NCBI GenBank assembly: GCA_050185825.1
Contig: JBFWZA010000001.1
Span: 310,001 to 374,000 of the forward strand
Direction: 5' to 3'
Origin: SZUA-309 sp050185825
GTDB lineage: Bacteria > Pseudomonadota > Gammaproteobacteria > Pseudomonadales > Azotimanducaceae
Length of the DNA: 64,000 nucleotides
This document shows positions 1 through 9,756 of the stretch, one piece after another. The position numbers and the translations under genes were made by a program. The notes under the pieces are model-generated. The model searched no databases. It worked only from the letters and a program-made list of their open reading frames with translations, and was not told where the DNA came from. Numbering within the stretch: position 1 is the first letter of the stretch; each line of letters opens with the position of its first letter.

Positions 1-43
1 GACGACGAGAATCGACGAACAACCTTTCATCGGAGTGAGTCTG

Positions 44-1759
44 ATGCCGGAAAAAGCCCCACCGAACGAGTCGAGTGTTCCCCAGCGCATTGTCGATCTG
101 CTGGAGGCAGAGGGTATCCGCACCGTGTTCGGCATTCCCGATCCTGTCATACAGCACATCCTGCGCTACGCAAGTGACAAGGGTTTCGACGTGATTGCGC
201 CGCACCATGAGGCGGCCGGCGCGTTCATGGCGGATGCCATGTCCCGAATGACCGGCCGGCCAGCGGTGATCTGCGGCAACATGGGCCCGGGAGTCGCCAA
301 CCTGCTTCCCGCGGCAGTGTGTGCTGCGAAGGAGAAGATCCCCGTGATCTTCCTCGCAGGTCAGCGTGCCCGACGGTACGACTCCCGTGTCCGCCGCAGC
401 CAGTTTCAGTACACCCACCAGCTCGACCTCTTCCAGCCTATCGTCAAGTACGCCGGGGTCATCGAATTCCCGGAGCAGGTGGACGACGTGATGCACGAGG
501 CGTTCCGCATCTCTCAGAGCGGCACGCCAGGGCCGGTCTACGTGGAGCTGCCGGAGGACCATAACCTTGCCACCCTTCCTTTCGGCCCCGTATCACCGCC
601 GGAGCAGTATCGCGTGGTGCACCAGAGCGCGCCGCCCGAGGCTGTGCGGGCAGCCGTCGAAGTCCTCAGTGCGGCGCGCAGCCCGATCATGCTGGTCGGT
701 ACCGGTGTACACACCTCCCGCACCCAGCCGCTGGTAACACAGCTCGCCCGACGGCTCGGCTGCCCCGTGCTCCCCACCTGGGGTGGTCGGGGCGTATTGC
801 CGGAGTCGGACGACCAGGTGCTGATCTACTCCTCAGCACAGGCCAACGCCGCCATTGCCGAGGCGGACGTCGTGCTGGCGGTCGGCACCAGCATCGGTGA
901 AACGGTTCAGTACGGTCAGGGGCGGCACTGGGCCAGGGGCAACACGGACCGGCGCTGGATCTGTATCGAGCGGGATCCGAACAACGTCGGAGTCAACCGG
1001 CCCATCGACGTGGCACTGATCGGCGATCTCCGCGACGTCGTCCCCCAGCTCGTCGCGGCGCTGGAGTCCAGTCCCGGCCCGAAGCCGGTGGCGGCGCTTC
1101 CGGAATGGCGGGCGGCTCTGCTAGCCGACCGGAAGGCGCTGTTCGATGCAGCGCCCGATACGCGACCCATCCATCCGGGCCGGATGATGCTCGAGGTGAC
1201 CCGTGCCATCCCGGAAAACACAGTATTCGTGCGTGACGGCGGCTGCACAGCCCTGTGGGATCTCGGCTATCACGAGCTTCGCTGCCCGGATTATCTCTGG
1301 ACGTCGAAATTCGGACATCTGGGCACGGGTCTGCCTTACGCCATCGGCGCGCAACTCGCCGTCGGATCCGAACGCCGTGTATGCCTGGTGACCGGTGACT
1401 CAGCTTTCCAGTTTCACCTGTCCGAGCTGGAAACGGCCGTCCGGAAGAAGCTCCCCATCGTCTGCGTGATCAACTATGACGCAGCCTGGGGCATGGAGCA
1501 CATGCCCGCGTTTGCCGCGTTCGGAGAAAACCGGGACGTTGAGGTCAGGTGGGGCGGCGCCCGTTTCGACAGAATCGCAGAGGCGTACGGCGCCCATGGG
1601 GGGTACGTCGAGAGCACCGCAGACATCGCACCCGCCATCAGGCGGGCGTTCGAGTGCGGCCGCACAGCGGTCGTGCAGATCGTTGTCGACCCGCGCGCCA
1701 ACGTCTTCGAGGCACCGAACTGGGAGGAGTTCTCCACCTGGTATGGCGGAGACTATTGA
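44..1759 (+). CDS. ThDP-dependent enzyme, acetolactate synthase-like (571 aa)
   Basis: Three-domain ThDP enzyme of the acetolactate synthase / decarboxylase superfamily. The N-terminal Pyr domain has the catalytic Glu in PHHEAAGAFMADA and the glycine-rich GNMGPGVANLL stretch. The C-terminal PP domain has the Mg/ThDP motif VTGDSAFQFH followed about 25 residues later by INYDAAWGME. An upstream in-frame GTG at 35 overlaps the Shine-Dalgarno, so the ATG at 44 is preferred (GGAG at 32-35, 8 nt spacing). It converges on the acyl-CoA operon to its right. Substrate cannot be read from the sequence: no regulatory subunit gene is adjacent, so biosynthetic acetolactate synthase is unlikely and a 2-oxoacid decarboxylase or lyase is more likely. 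Confidence 0.85.
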   Translation: MPEKAPPNESSVPQRIVDLLEAEGIRTVFGIPDPVIQHILRYASDKGFDVIAPHHEAAGAFMADAMSRMTGRPAVICGNMGPGVANLLPAAVCAAKEKIPVIFLAGQRARRYDSRVRRSQFQYTHQLDLFQPIVKYAGVIEFPEQVDDVMHEAFRISQSGTPGPVYVELPEDHNLATLPFGPVSPPEQYRVVHQSAPPEAVRAAVEVLSAARSPIMLVGTGVHTSRTQPLVTQLARRLGCPVLPTWGGRGVLPESDDQVLIYSSAQANAAIAEADVVLAVGTSIGETVQYGQGRHWARGNTDRRWICIERDPNNVGVNRPIDVALIGDLRDVVPQLVAALESSPGPKPVAALPEWRAALLADRKALFDAAPDTRPIHPGRMMLEVTRAIPENTVFVRDGGCTALWDLGYHELRCPDYLWTSKFGHLGTGLPYAIGAQLAVGSERRVCLVTGDSAFQFHLSELETAVRKKLPIVCVINYDAAWGMEHMPAFAAFGENRDVEVRWGGARFDRIAEAYGAHGGYVESTADIAPAIRRAFECGRTAVVQIVVDPRANVFEAPNWEEFSTWYGGDY

Positions 1760-1783
1760 GGCTTGGCGAAGCTGCTTCCGGGC

Positions 1784-3409
1784 TCAAACGGACGGAAGCA
1801 GGCGCGCCTCCTTCGAAAACACGCCGGGTGCGTTTTCAGCAAACTTCTCCAGCAGAAACCGCTCCTGGGGTTTCTCCGACGCGGTTTTCGGTATCTCGTC
1901 GACGACCTGCAGGTAGGCTGGCACGAAGTTGGCCTCCAGCTCCGCCTCGCAGCGCGTAAAAACCGCATCGCTGTCGAAGGTCTCACGCTGCAATGGAACC
2001 ACGGCTGCAACCACGTCCCGCTCGCCCGGAGCGCCGGACGCCGCCGGTACGCCGTAGACAAACACATCCGTCACCTGCGGATCCTCCGCCAGCACCTTCT
2101 CGACGAAGCCGGGATTGATGAAATCGCCGTTGTGTCGAATGCCTCCGCCCTTCCTGAAGTCGAAGTAGAGCCAGCCATCCGCATCCCGGTGACAGATATC
2201 TCCCGAACGCAGCCAGCCGCCGGCGGTCTTGTCCCGTGAAGCCTGTTCGTTCCTGAAATACTCGACGCGTACCACCGAACCATCGCGTGGCCTGCTGATC
2301 AGCTCGCCCAACTCACCGGGTGCACAGTCGCTACCCGCATCGTCCACGATCCGGATTTCGAGCGTGGGTGGAGCCTTACCGAAGCTGCCCACCGGACCGA
2401 CCCCGGGTGGATTGAGCGCCATGCCGCCCTCGATCGCCCCGTACATTTCGAAGATGCGCAGATCGAACCGCTCCTCGAAGCGGCGCCAGATGGCCTGCGG
2501 CATGCCCGCCGAAAGCACCATGCGGACGGGATTCTCGCGGTCGTTCGCGCGCTCGGGCTCACTGTAGACAGCGGTAGCCATTCCGCCCAGCAGATTGAAC
2601 AGGGTGCACCCATACTTGCGGGTGATGTCCCAGAGGCGGGATTTCGTGAATTTTCGTGAGAACACCACAGGCAGGTCCATGCCGATGGCCGGGGCAAACG
2701 TCAGTAGCTGAGCGTTGCCGTGAGTCAGTGACAGCCCGGTGTACGGCCGATCCTCCTGCGTCCACCCGAACATCGCGCCGCCCATCATGGCGCCACCGAA
2801 TCGAACATTCGGAAAGACGACCCCTTTGGGATCACCAGTGGTGCCTGAGGTATAGATGATCTGCAGCGGATCCTCGGAAGAATTCAACCGGGATTCAACT
2901 ACTTGGACAGGGCGTTCGTACACACTCCGGTAGGATTCGGCGTTGGGACAGTCTGCCACTCCGATCGACCCGGCGTCCTCCCGATCCTCGAGCACCAGAA
3001 CCCATTCCAGCAAAGGCACATCCGGCAGGACTTCGAGCACCTGCGGCAGGCTGTACAACGCACAGACGATACCCCGGCTCTGAGAGTGGTTGAGTGTAAA
3101 TGCCAGTTTGTGGCCCCGGGTCCTCGGATCTATGGGTACGGCCACGCACCCGCTGACGGAGGCCCCGATCAGACACTCGATGAATTCAGGATGGTTTCGA
3201 ATCAGCGTGGCGAAGCAGTCACCCCGCGCCATTCCCCTGTCTATCAGCGTCGCCGCCAGGCGGTGGCTGTTCTCGAACAGATCGGCGTAGGTCCGGATCT
3301 CGTCCTCCCGGACGCCGCCGCCTTCGAAAGTCACGATCGGGTGGTCCGGCTTTTGCTCCGCCTTGATTGCGATGTAGTCGGCCAGAATCAGGCTGTTTCG
3401 TTCCCCCAT
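1784..3409 (-). CDS. AMP-forming acyl-CoA ligase (541 aa)
   Basis: Activates a carboxylic acid to its CoA thioester via an acyl-adenylate (ANL superfamily). The P-loop-like signature IIYTSGTTGDPKGVVFPN lies near residue 175, the A5-type EMYGAIEGG near residue 325 and the A7 GDICHRDADGWLYF region near residue 405. Length is normal for the family. The start is supported by GGAGGGTGTA just before ATG. It is the last gene of a leftward run that includes thiolase, nitroreductase and acyl-CoA dehydrogenase, suggesting degradation of a CoA-activated acid. The closest functional relatives by appearance are crotonobetaine/carnitine- or fatty-acid-CoA ligases; the substrate is unknown. Confidence 0.9.
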   Translation of the reverse strand: MGERNSLILADYIAIKAEQKPDHPIVTFEGGGVREDEIRTYADLFENSHRLAATLIDRGMARGDCFATLIRNHPEFIECLIGASVSGCVAVPIDPRTRGHKLAFTLNHSQSRGIVCALYSLPQVLEVLPDVPLLEWVLVLEDREDAGSIGVADCPNAESYRSVYERPVQVVESRLNSSEDPLQIIYTSGTTGDPKGVVFPNVRFGGAMMGGAMFGWTQEDRPYTGLSLTHGNAQLLTFAPAIGMDLPVVFSRKFTKSRLWDITRKYGCTLFNLLGGMATAVYSEPERANDRENPVRMVLSAGMPQAIWRRFEERFDLRIFEMYGAIEGGMALNPPGVGPVGSFGKAPPTLEIRIVDDAGSDCAPGELGELISRPRDGSVVRVEYFRNEQASRDKTAGGWLRSGDICHRDADGWLYFDFRKGGGIRHNGDFINPGFVEKVLAEDPQVTDVFVYGVPAASGAPGERDVVAAVVPLQRETFDSDAVFTRCEAELEANFVPAYLQVVDEIPKTASEKPQERFLLEKFAENAPGVFSKEARLLPSV

Positions 3410-3434
3410 TACACCCTCCGGTTAGCTAGCGTCC

Positions 3435-4670
3435 TCATCTCGTCAGGATGGTGATGCACTGCGCTGCCGCATCGGTGCCAATGGACCCGCCGCCATTGTG
3501 CGCCAGACCGACAGAGGCCTTGGGGACCTGTCTGTCTCCGCTTCGCCCCTGAAGCTGCTCCACCAGCTCCACCAGCTGGGCAATACCTGTCGCCCCAATG
3601 GGATGCCCCTTGCGCAGCAAGCCGCCGGAAGTGTTGACCGGAATGCGCCCGCCGAGGCGGGTTGCTCCCTCATCGATGAGTCGCCCGCCCTCACCCTTCG
3701 GGCAGAGACCCAGTGACTCGTAGGCCATGATTTCCGCCGGTGCGGAGGCATCATGGAGCTCGATGACATCCAGATCCTCCGGGCCGATGCCAGCCTCCTC
3801 GTACGCCTCCCGAATGCAGTAGTCGGCGACGCCGGGCTCATCGGCAGCCCGGTCCCATCCCGAGTGCAGAGAGCTGCTCACGATCCGCACCGCCCGGCTG
3901 CTCAATCCGAGCTGCTTCACCCGCCGCTCGCTCATCACCACCACTGCGGCAGCACCGTCGCCGATGGGCGAACACATGGGCCGGGTCAGCGGCTCAGCGA
4001 TCATCGGCTCACCCAACACCTGCTCAACGGTCAGCCGCTCACGGAACTGCGCACGCTCATTCATGCTGCCGTGATAGGAATTCTTGGCAGAGACCCCGGC
4101 GAACTGCGCGACGGTGGTGCCATAAGCCTGCATGTGTGCACGCGCAGCTGACGCGTAGATGTCCATGAACATGGACCGCTTCTCTCCCGCGCCGGACGCG
4201 GCGGCAGAAGCGCCGCCGGCCTCCGCGCTCGCCTTGAGACGTGCCATTACCTCAGCGAGCGCCTCAACATCCACGGCACCGCTGAAGGCACCAAACGTCC
4301 TGCGCTTGTCTTCGGAGTAGAGCTTCTCCACCCCGACGGCGAGCACCACATCGTAGAGGCCGGCAGAGACCATGGCAGCGGCCTGATTGAGCGCGGTCGA
4401 GGCACTGGCACAGGCATTCTCGACGTTCACGACCGGGATGCGGCCGATACCGATACCGCGCAGCACCACCTGTCCGCGGATACACTCCTGACCGGTGATC
4501 AGCCCGGCCGCCGCGTTACCCACCCAGGCTGCCTCTATGTCCGAGTCACGCAGACCGGCATCAGCGATGGCATCGCTGACCGCCATCCCTCCCATCGCCT
4601 TCAATCCGGTTTCGAGGTGGCGGCCGAAATGAGTCATCCCGACTCCAGTAATGTAGGCGTTCATTTTCAC
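3435..4670 (-). CDS. Thiolase-family protein, SCP-x-like (411 aa)
   Basis: Acetyl-CoA acyltransferase-fold enzyme. The nucleophilic Cys lies in NVENACASASTALNQA (about residue 88), the HDA segment in VIELHDASAPAEIMAYE, and the His in NTSGGLLRKGHPIGATG. The C-terminus reads LAHNGGGSIG rather than the CxG loop of classical thiolases, as in the SCP-x/lipid-transfer-like subfamily, many of which act on steroid or branched acyl-CoAs. GTG at 4670 and ATG at 4664 are both possible starts. It sits 25 nt upstream of the acyl-CoA ligase and is probably co-transcribed with it. Claisen or retro-Claisen direction is inferred, not shown. Confidence 0.88.
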   Translation of the reverse strand: MKMNAYITGVGMTHFGRHLETGLKAMGGMAVSDAIADAGLRDSDIEAAWVGNAAAGLITGQECIRGQVVLRGIGIGRIPVVNVENACASASTALNQAAAMVSAGLYDVVLAVGVEKLYSEDKRRTFGAFSGAVDVEALAEVMARLKASAEAGGASAAASGAGEKRSMFMDIYASAARAHMQAYGTTVAQFAGVSAKNSYHGSMNERAQFRERLTVEQVLGEPMIAEPLTRPMCSPIGDGAAAVVVMSERRVKQLGLSSRAVRIVSSSLHSGWDRAADEPGVADYCIREAYEEAGIGPEDLDVIELHDASAPAEIMAYESLGLCPKGEGGRLIDEGATRLGGRIPVNTSGGLLRKGHPIGATGIAQLVELVEQLQGRSGDRQVPKASVGLAHNGGGSIGTDAAAQCITILTR

Positions 4671-4680
4671 CGTCGTGTCC

Positions 4681-5475
4681 TCAAAGCAAGCCCGGCGCCT
4701 TCAACTTGAGCGCGTGTTGCAGGAACTCCAGCTCCGCCTCCCGTTCCGGCAGCGGTGCCGGACGCGTGAACATACCGTCGCGGGTCAGCTCTCCAACAAT
4801 ATCCTCACTGCGTGGGAACGCGTTGTCGAAGTGGTTCATCTTGAAAAGCTCGCCGAATTCACGGCGCGGCCGCTGTCCGCCTGCTTCCCAGTGTTCCAAC
4901 GGATAGCCGACGGTCTGCAGCAGCAGAACCCGGCAATGATCCGGCACCCCCAGAATTTTCAGGATCTGGGGGCCGTTCGGCGTCCCCAGGCAGCAGGTTC
5001 CGAGCCCGAGCTCATATGCCATGAGCGTCGCCTGTGCGATTCCCTGACCACAATCCACTTCACCCATACCGGGCTGCTTCATGTGCTCCAGCAGATTGGA
5101 GAACAGCGGTATCAGCTGCTTTTCGAGGCCATTGCGCTTGACCTCTTTGTCACCGAACCCGAGCGCGCCGATCTCGAGCAGCTCCCTCAGCCGGTCACTC
5201 TGTTCGTCGACCATGCCGGGATCGATGTACCAGACGATGACCACCGGAGCGATCTTCACCTGCCACCCGACCACGGTAGCCGTTATCGCGTCCAGGACCT
5301 CCGGGCTGGCGCTGTCCCGGAATACAGCCACCGCTTTCAACGATTGCACGTTTCCCCAGTGCGAGGCGATACGCGCCGCCTCGAACATTCTCTGAATCTT
5401 CTCGGGCTCAACCGGTTTGTAGGTTTTCACGAACCGGATCGAACGCCGCCTGCCGATGACTTCTCTCAGTTCCAT
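4681..5475 (-). CDS. Nitroreductase-family flavoprotein (264 aa)
   Basis: FMN-dependent nitroreductase fold. The N-terminal segment VIGRRRSIRFVKTYKPV gives the basic RRSxR FMN-phosphate contact, and ASHWGNVQSLKAVAV and GLGTCCLGTPNGPQI are typical FMN-binding stretches. It is somewhat longer than minimal nitroreductases. AAGGAG sits 5 nt before the ATG. Located between the thiolase and acyl-CoA dehydrogenase genes with short gaps, so probably part of the same operon. It may act as an enone or quinone reductase in the pathway; that is inference from context. Confidence 0.85.
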   Translation of the reverse strand: MELREVIGRRRSIRFVKTYKPVEPEKIQRMFEAARIASHWGNVQSLKAVAVFRDSASPEVLDAITATVVGWQVKIAPVVIVWYIDPGMVDEQSDRLRELLEIGALGFGDKEVKRNGLEKQLIPLFSNLLEHMKQPGMGEVDCGQGIAQATLMAYELGLGTCCLGTPNGPQILKILGVPDHCRVLLLQTVGYPLEHWEAGGQRPRREFGELFKMNHFDNAFPRSEDIVGELTRDGMFTRPAPLPEREAELEFLQHALKLKAPGLL

Positions 5476-5519
5476 TGCTTCTCCTTATCCTTACGTCGTA
5501 CTTCCCGTCGCTCGAACGG

Positions 5520-6716
5520 TCAGAACCGCGCGGCCGCGAGCTGGCCGAGCACGTAGTTACAGCCATCCTCGATCATCGATGACCGGGCGTCCCGGAATAT
5601 CTTCTCGATGGGATACTCCCGGCTGGTGCCATTGCCACCGAAGATCTGCAGCGCTTCGCTGGCAACGTCGAATGCGGTCTGGGTGGAGGTGACTTTCGAG
5701 GCAATGGCAAACTCCAGTCGCGGTCCGTTGAGCGCGTTGGAGCAAACCACGCTGCGATTCAATGCCCTGGCCGCTTCCACCCTGCGGAACATCTCGAACA
5801 GCCGGCCGCGAACGCTCTGATGCCGGATGATCGGCACACCGCCCTGCTTGCGCTCTTTTGCATAATCCACCGCGAGTTCCAGCGCAGCCCTGGCAAGACC
5901 CGCAAACAACGTACCCATGCCCGTGTTGGCATTGGTCAGCACCAGCTCGGCCGCCTTCGCATACGCTTCAGACGGAACGGCCATGAACGACCTGGGAATT
6001 TTCACCTCGTCGAAGTAGATCTCGCCCTGGTTCAAGGCGCGTTGACCGATTTTATCCAGAGGCTTGCCTCTGGAGACGCCCGGCAGATCCAGCGGAACGA
6101 CAAAAACCGCCCTGCCCAGGGAGTCACCGCCGTCATCTACCGCGCAGAACAGCGCTGCGGCCTGGGCGATGGTGCCGCATGACACCCAGGAGGATTTCTG
6201 GCCGCTGATCACGTAGTCGTCACCGTGCTTCTTGGCAATGACGTTGGGACGACCGGGGTTTGAAGCGGGCGCCTGGACGTTGCCGTCAAAGTCGAGCACG
6301 TCCGATCCGTGATCCGGCTCCGTGATCGCCCAGCAACCAGTGACGTTGTCCTTCACCCGGTCGATCAGCTCAGCGTTGCCCGAGAGCTGAGCCATCATCA
6401 ACGGAAAACCACGCACACCAAAGGCTATGGCGAGCCCGGCGTCTCCCCAACCAAGCTCCTCGCTGGTCGCATACCGCATGCGCGCCTGTTCCAGCGGTGT
6501 CAGCTGGGCATCGCCCTCGCCGAGGACATCGAACCCCAGTTCCCCATACCGTCTGAACACGTCCCACAGTTCCGAGTCACCGGCGATCACCTCCGCCGGA
6601 TCGAGTCGATCGAGGCGCTGACCGACGGGGCGCAGAACCTCTGCCGCAAAACGGTGGGTTGTTTCCCGAACCGACCGTTCCGCTTCAGTCGTGTTTATCT
6701 CCAGGTCCGGAAACAT
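5520..6716 (-). CDS. Acyl-CoA dehydrogenase (398 aa)
   Basis: FAD-dependent alpha,beta-dehydrogenation of an acyl-CoA. ACWAITEPDHGSD-type and SGQKSSWVSCGTIAQA segments mark the flavin and substrate region. The C-terminal helical domain carries ALQIFGGNGTSREYPIEKIF with the conserved GGNG and the RD..S end (FRDARSSMIEDG). The frame stays open upstream to 6929, but GGGAGGTGCG directly before the ATG at 6716 and the family N-terminus (MFPDLEINTTEAERSV) favour this start. It is the first gene of the leftward acyl-CoA operon. Confidence 0.88.
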   Translation of the reverse strand: MFPDLEINTTEAERSVRETTHRFAAEVLRPVGQRLDRLDPAEVIAGDSELWDVFRRYGELGFDVLGEGDAQLTPLEQARMRYATSEELGWGDAGLAIAFGVRGFPLMMAQLSGNAELIDRVKDNVTGCWAITEPDHGSDVLDFDGNVQAPASNPGRPNVIAKKHGDDYVISGQKSSWVSCGTIAQAAALFCAVDDGGDSLGRAVFVVPLDLPGVSRGKPLDKIGQRALNQGEIYFDEVKIPRSFMAVPSEAYAKAAELVLTNANTGMGTLFAGLARAALELAVDYAKERKQGGVPIIRHQSVRGRLFEMFRRVEAARALNRSVVCSNALNGPRLEFAIASKVTSTQTAFDVASEALQIFGGNGTSREYPIEKIFRDARSSMIEDGCNYVLGQLAAARF

Positions 6717-6888
6717 CGCACCTCCCATCCGCTGCGCGTCCGTTCGAAAGTATCCTTCTCCACCGCGCCGGGATGGATAAGGGATAGTCCAGATTGCCGA
6801 ATGATCCACTTGTCGATACATTCGAAAAGGATTGTGGTCGGCGTATTCGTATTCATGCGACGGCCCTGAGCGCCATCCCGGCCTCCTG

Positions 6889-7539
6889 TTACCCGCACCT
6901 GGAGTACCCACAGGCGAGGCAGGTCTCACAGCCGTCTAGGTACACCAGAGCCTTGGTGGAGCACTTCCGGCATATCCCGGCGGTGTCGGGAAATCCCGAC
7001 TCACCGTGCGTGTCGCTCTCGCCAGCCGACGCTGCCTGTGCCCGCTTCTCCTCGAGGTGGACTTTCGCAGCGGCATCCAGCTCCACCTCAGCCAGTATTC
7101 CAATACGCTTGAGGTGCTGTTCCAGGACGTCTCCGATCTCGGCCACCAGGGACGGGACGAAGCGTCCACCCCTCTTCAGATACCCACCCTTCGGATCGAA
7201 CACGCTGTGCAGCTCTTCGACAAGGAACGTCACATCGCCACCTTTGCGGAACACGGCAGACATGATTCGGGTGAGCGCCACGATCCACTGGAAGTGGTCC
7301 ATGTTCTTCGAGTTGATAAAGATTTCGAACGGTCTCTGGAGCTCGTGTTCCGTGCCTGGATTCAGGATGATGTCGTTGACCGTCACGTACAGAGAATGCT
7401 CGGAGAGTGGTGTCTTGATCTTGTAGGTGGATCCCTGAAGCACGGGCGGGCGCGCGAGCTTCTCGTGCATCTCCACGACCTCTGCATGCGCTTTGCGAAC
7501 CGCGACATCAGTAATCCTGTTTTCGAGCTTTCGTACCAT
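6889..7539 (-). CDS. nrdJb: Class II ribonucleotide reductase accessory/C-terminal subunit NrdJb (216 aa)
   Basis: Matches the separately encoded C-terminal part of the adenosylcobalamin-dependent reductase known from Pseudomonas (NrdJb). A TSCPD-type region (GSTYKIKTPLSEHSLYVTV, then FEIFINSKNMDHFQWIVALT) is followed by a Cys-rich tail, CRKCSTKALVYLDGCETCLA. The tail offers two CxxC pairs likely to re-reduce the catalytic subunit or bind Zn. The start at 7539 is chosen over the open upstream frame because GGAG lies 8 nt before ATG and it begins 19 nt after the nrdJa stop. Co-transcription with nrdJa under NrdR control is expected. Confidence 0.85.
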   Translation of the reverse strand: MVRKLENRITDVAVRKAHAEVVEMHEKLARPPVLQGSTYKIKTPLSEHSLYVTVNDIILNPGTEHELQRPFEIFINSKNMDHFQWIVALTRIMSAVFRKGGDVTFLVEELHSVFDPKGGYLKRGGRFVPSLVAEIGDVLEQHLKRIGILAEVELDAAAKVHLEEKRAQAASAGESDTHGESGFPDTAGICRKCSTKALVYLDGCETCLACGYSRCG

Positions 7540-7558
7540 GACTCGTACTCCACCAGTT

Positions 7559-9709
7559 TCAGAGGCGGCCGTAGTGGCCTTCCCGTAACGCCTCGAAAAG
7601 ATTGGCTGCCGTATGCAGCTCGCCCTCGTACTCGACCTCCTCATCGCCCCGCAGCTCGACGGTCTCACCGGTCTCGAGCGAGAACTCATAAACCGTGTCG
7701 CGCAGATCCTGCTCCCGCACGAGAACCCCCTGGAATTTCTCAGGATTGAATCGGAAGGTCGTGCAGCCTTTCAGACCCTTCCTGCAGGCGTAGAGGTAGA
7801 TGTCGCTGAACCGATCGAAGGGGCTGTCTGAAGGGACGTTCACCGTCTTCGAGATGGACGAGTCGATCCACTTCTGAGCGGCGGCCTGAACGTCCACATG
7901 CTGGGCAGGTAGAATGTCGTCCGCCGCCACAAAATAATCCGGCAGGCGGTTCTTTTCTTCTGTCACCTCCGGGCACGCATCCGGGTTGACGAGTCGCCGG
8001 TAAGCCAGCAGCTCGGAGGAGAAGACTTCGACCTTCTCCCTGGTCTTCCGGCCTTCGCGCACCACGTTTCTGGCATAACGATGGGCGAAGCTGGGCTCGA
8101 TGCCGTTGCTGGCGTTGTTCCCCAGAGACAGCGAAATCGTGCCCGTCGGTGCGATTGAGCTGTGGTGCGAGAAGCGACTACCGTCCTCGACGATGGCCGC
8201 TACCAGCTCCGGTTCGATCTGAGCGAGCTGGCGCATATATCGTCCGTAGCGGCCCATCAGCTCGGCGCCGGTCACCGTATCTCCTGCCCGATATCCGTCT
8301 GCGCTCAGCTCTGGCCGCTGTCTCAGAAGTTCCGGCGTAATGGCAAACCGCTCGGTCATGATCGGCGCCGGACCCTTCTCCCGAGCCAGCGCCAGTCCTT
8401 CCTTCCAGCCGGCGACCGCCAGCTCCCGTGCTACCTCCTCGGTGAACGCCAGGGAGGAAGGACTGCCGTATGGCATCTTCAGCATGGTCATTGCCGAGCC
8501 GGGACCGAGAAATCCCATCCCATGGCGGCGCTTGCGCACGATCTCTTCCGCCTGGCCATCCAGCGCCAGACCGTGAACGTCCACCACGTTGTCCAGCATA
8601 CGGGTGAAGACCCGCACCACGTCGCGGTAGCGGGTCCAGTCAAACCGGGCGCCGTCACCAAACGGGTCCAGCACGAACGCGGTAAGGTCCACCGAGCCCA
8701 GGAGGCATGCGCCATACGGCGGCAGCGGCTGCTCGCCACAGGGATTGGTCGCCCTGATTTCTTCGCAGAACCAGAGGTTGTTCATCTCGTTGACACGGTC
8801 CACGAGGATGAATCCCGGTTCCGCGTGGTCGTAGGTCGAGGTCATGATGGCGTCCCACAACTGCCGTGCCGGGAGGGTCCGGTAGATCCGGCAGGCGGTC
8901 AGCCCCCGTGCGTCCCGGATGTAGCCATCCACAACGGGCCACCGCCGCCACAGGACCTGTGCAGGGTCTTCGAGATCCACACCAGCCAGCTCCCCGGCGG
9001 CCAGTGGGAAAACCAGCGGCCAGTCTGCCTCCTGCACCACAGCATCAATGAAGTCCTGCGTAATCAGCAGCGACAGATTGAACTGGCGAAGGCGCCCCGG
9101 TTCGTGTTTGGCCTTGATGAACTCGAGAACATCCGGATGACTCACGTCGAACGTCGCCATCTGGGCACCGCGACGGCCGCCCGCCGACGAGATCGTCCTG
9201 CACATGCTGTCGAAGACGTCCATGAACGACAGTGGACCGGAGGTGAACGCATCTGCTCCGGAAACGTAGGCGCCTCTCGGGCGCAGGGTAGAGAACTCGT
9301 AGCCGATTCCGCTGCCGCCTTTCAGCGTCATGCCGGCCTCGCTGAGCTTCGTCAGGATGTCCGCCATGCTGTCTCCGATGGTCCCGGAAACCGTACAGTT
9401 GATGGTCGATGTAGCCGGCTTGAACTCCTCCGCACCCGCGTTGGACAGGATTCGGCCGGCGGGAACGGCGCCGTTCTCTAGCGCCCAGAGAAACCGTTCG
9501 AACCAGTGCTCGCGCACCTCGGGCCGCTCCACCGCCGCGAGTGCCCTGGCAACTCTGGCGAGCGTGTCCTTGATGCTGCGGTCCACAGGCGTACCGTCCT
9601 TTCGCTTCAGACGGTACTTGGCGTCCCAGATGTCCACAGAGGCCGGTTGCAGGTCGGCATGTGCTTCGCGCAACGGGGAATGGAAGGCGAGGACGTTCGG
9701 TTCGGTCAT
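7559..9709 (-). CDS. nrdJa: Adenosylcobalamin-dependent ribonucleotide reductase catalytic subunit NrdJa (716 aa)
   Basis: Catalyses oxygen-independent reduction of ribonucleotides using a cobalamin-derived thiyl radical. The redox Cys pair is at about residues 105 (STINCTVSG) and 335 (PYGACLLGS). The thiyl-radical NxCxE motif is in TNPCGEQPLPP, with the Cys near 324 and the Glu near 326. GGSGIGYEFSTLRPRGA is a typical specificity/active-site loop. No N-terminal ATP-cone is visible. ATG at 9709 fits the family start; the open frame to 9961 runs through the operator region and is rejected. The C-terminal swinging-Cys function is supplied by nrdJb. Confidence 0.93.
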   Translation of the reverse strand: MTEPNVLAFHSPLREAHADLQPASVDIWDAKYRLKRKDGTPVDRSIKDTLARVARALAAVERPEVREHWFERFLWALENGAVPAGRILSNAGAEEFKPATSTINCTVSGTIGDSMADILTKLSEAGMTLKGGSGIGYEFSTLRPRGAYVSGADAFTSGPLSFMDVFDSMCRTISSAGGRRGAQMATFDVSHPDVLEFIKAKHEPGRLRQFNLSLLITQDFIDAVVQEADWPLVFPLAAGELAGVDLEDPAQVLWRRWPVVDGYIRDARGLTACRIYRTLPARQLWDAIMTSTYDHAEPGFILVDRVNEMNNLWFCEEIRATNPCGEQPLPPYGACLLGSVDLTAFVLDPFGDGARFDWTRYRDVVRVFTRMLDNVVDVHGLALDGQAEEIVRKRRHGMGFLGPGSAMTMLKMPYGSPSSLAFTEEVARELAVAGWKEGLALAREKGPAPIMTERFAITPELLRQRPELSADGYRAGDTVTGAELMGRYGRYMRQLAQIEPELVAAIVEDGSRFSHHSSIAPTGTISLSLGNNASNGIEPSFAHRYARNVVREGRKTREKVEVFSSELLAYRRLVNPDACPEVTEEKNRLPDYFVAADDILPAQHVDVQAAAQKWIDSSISKTVNVPSDSPFDRFSDIYLYACRKGLKGCTTFRFNPEKFQGVLVREQDLRDTVYEFSLETGETVELRGDEEVEYEGELHTAANLFEALREGHYGRL

Positions 9710-9756
9710 GCGGATGGTCTCAACGGCTGTCTCGGATGTACGCCGCTCGAACGCAA

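Noticed and set aside
8162..9481. Open frame of about 440 codons antisense to nrdJa
   Set aside because: Arg/His/Pro-rich translation with no domain; mirror of strong codon bias in the real gene.
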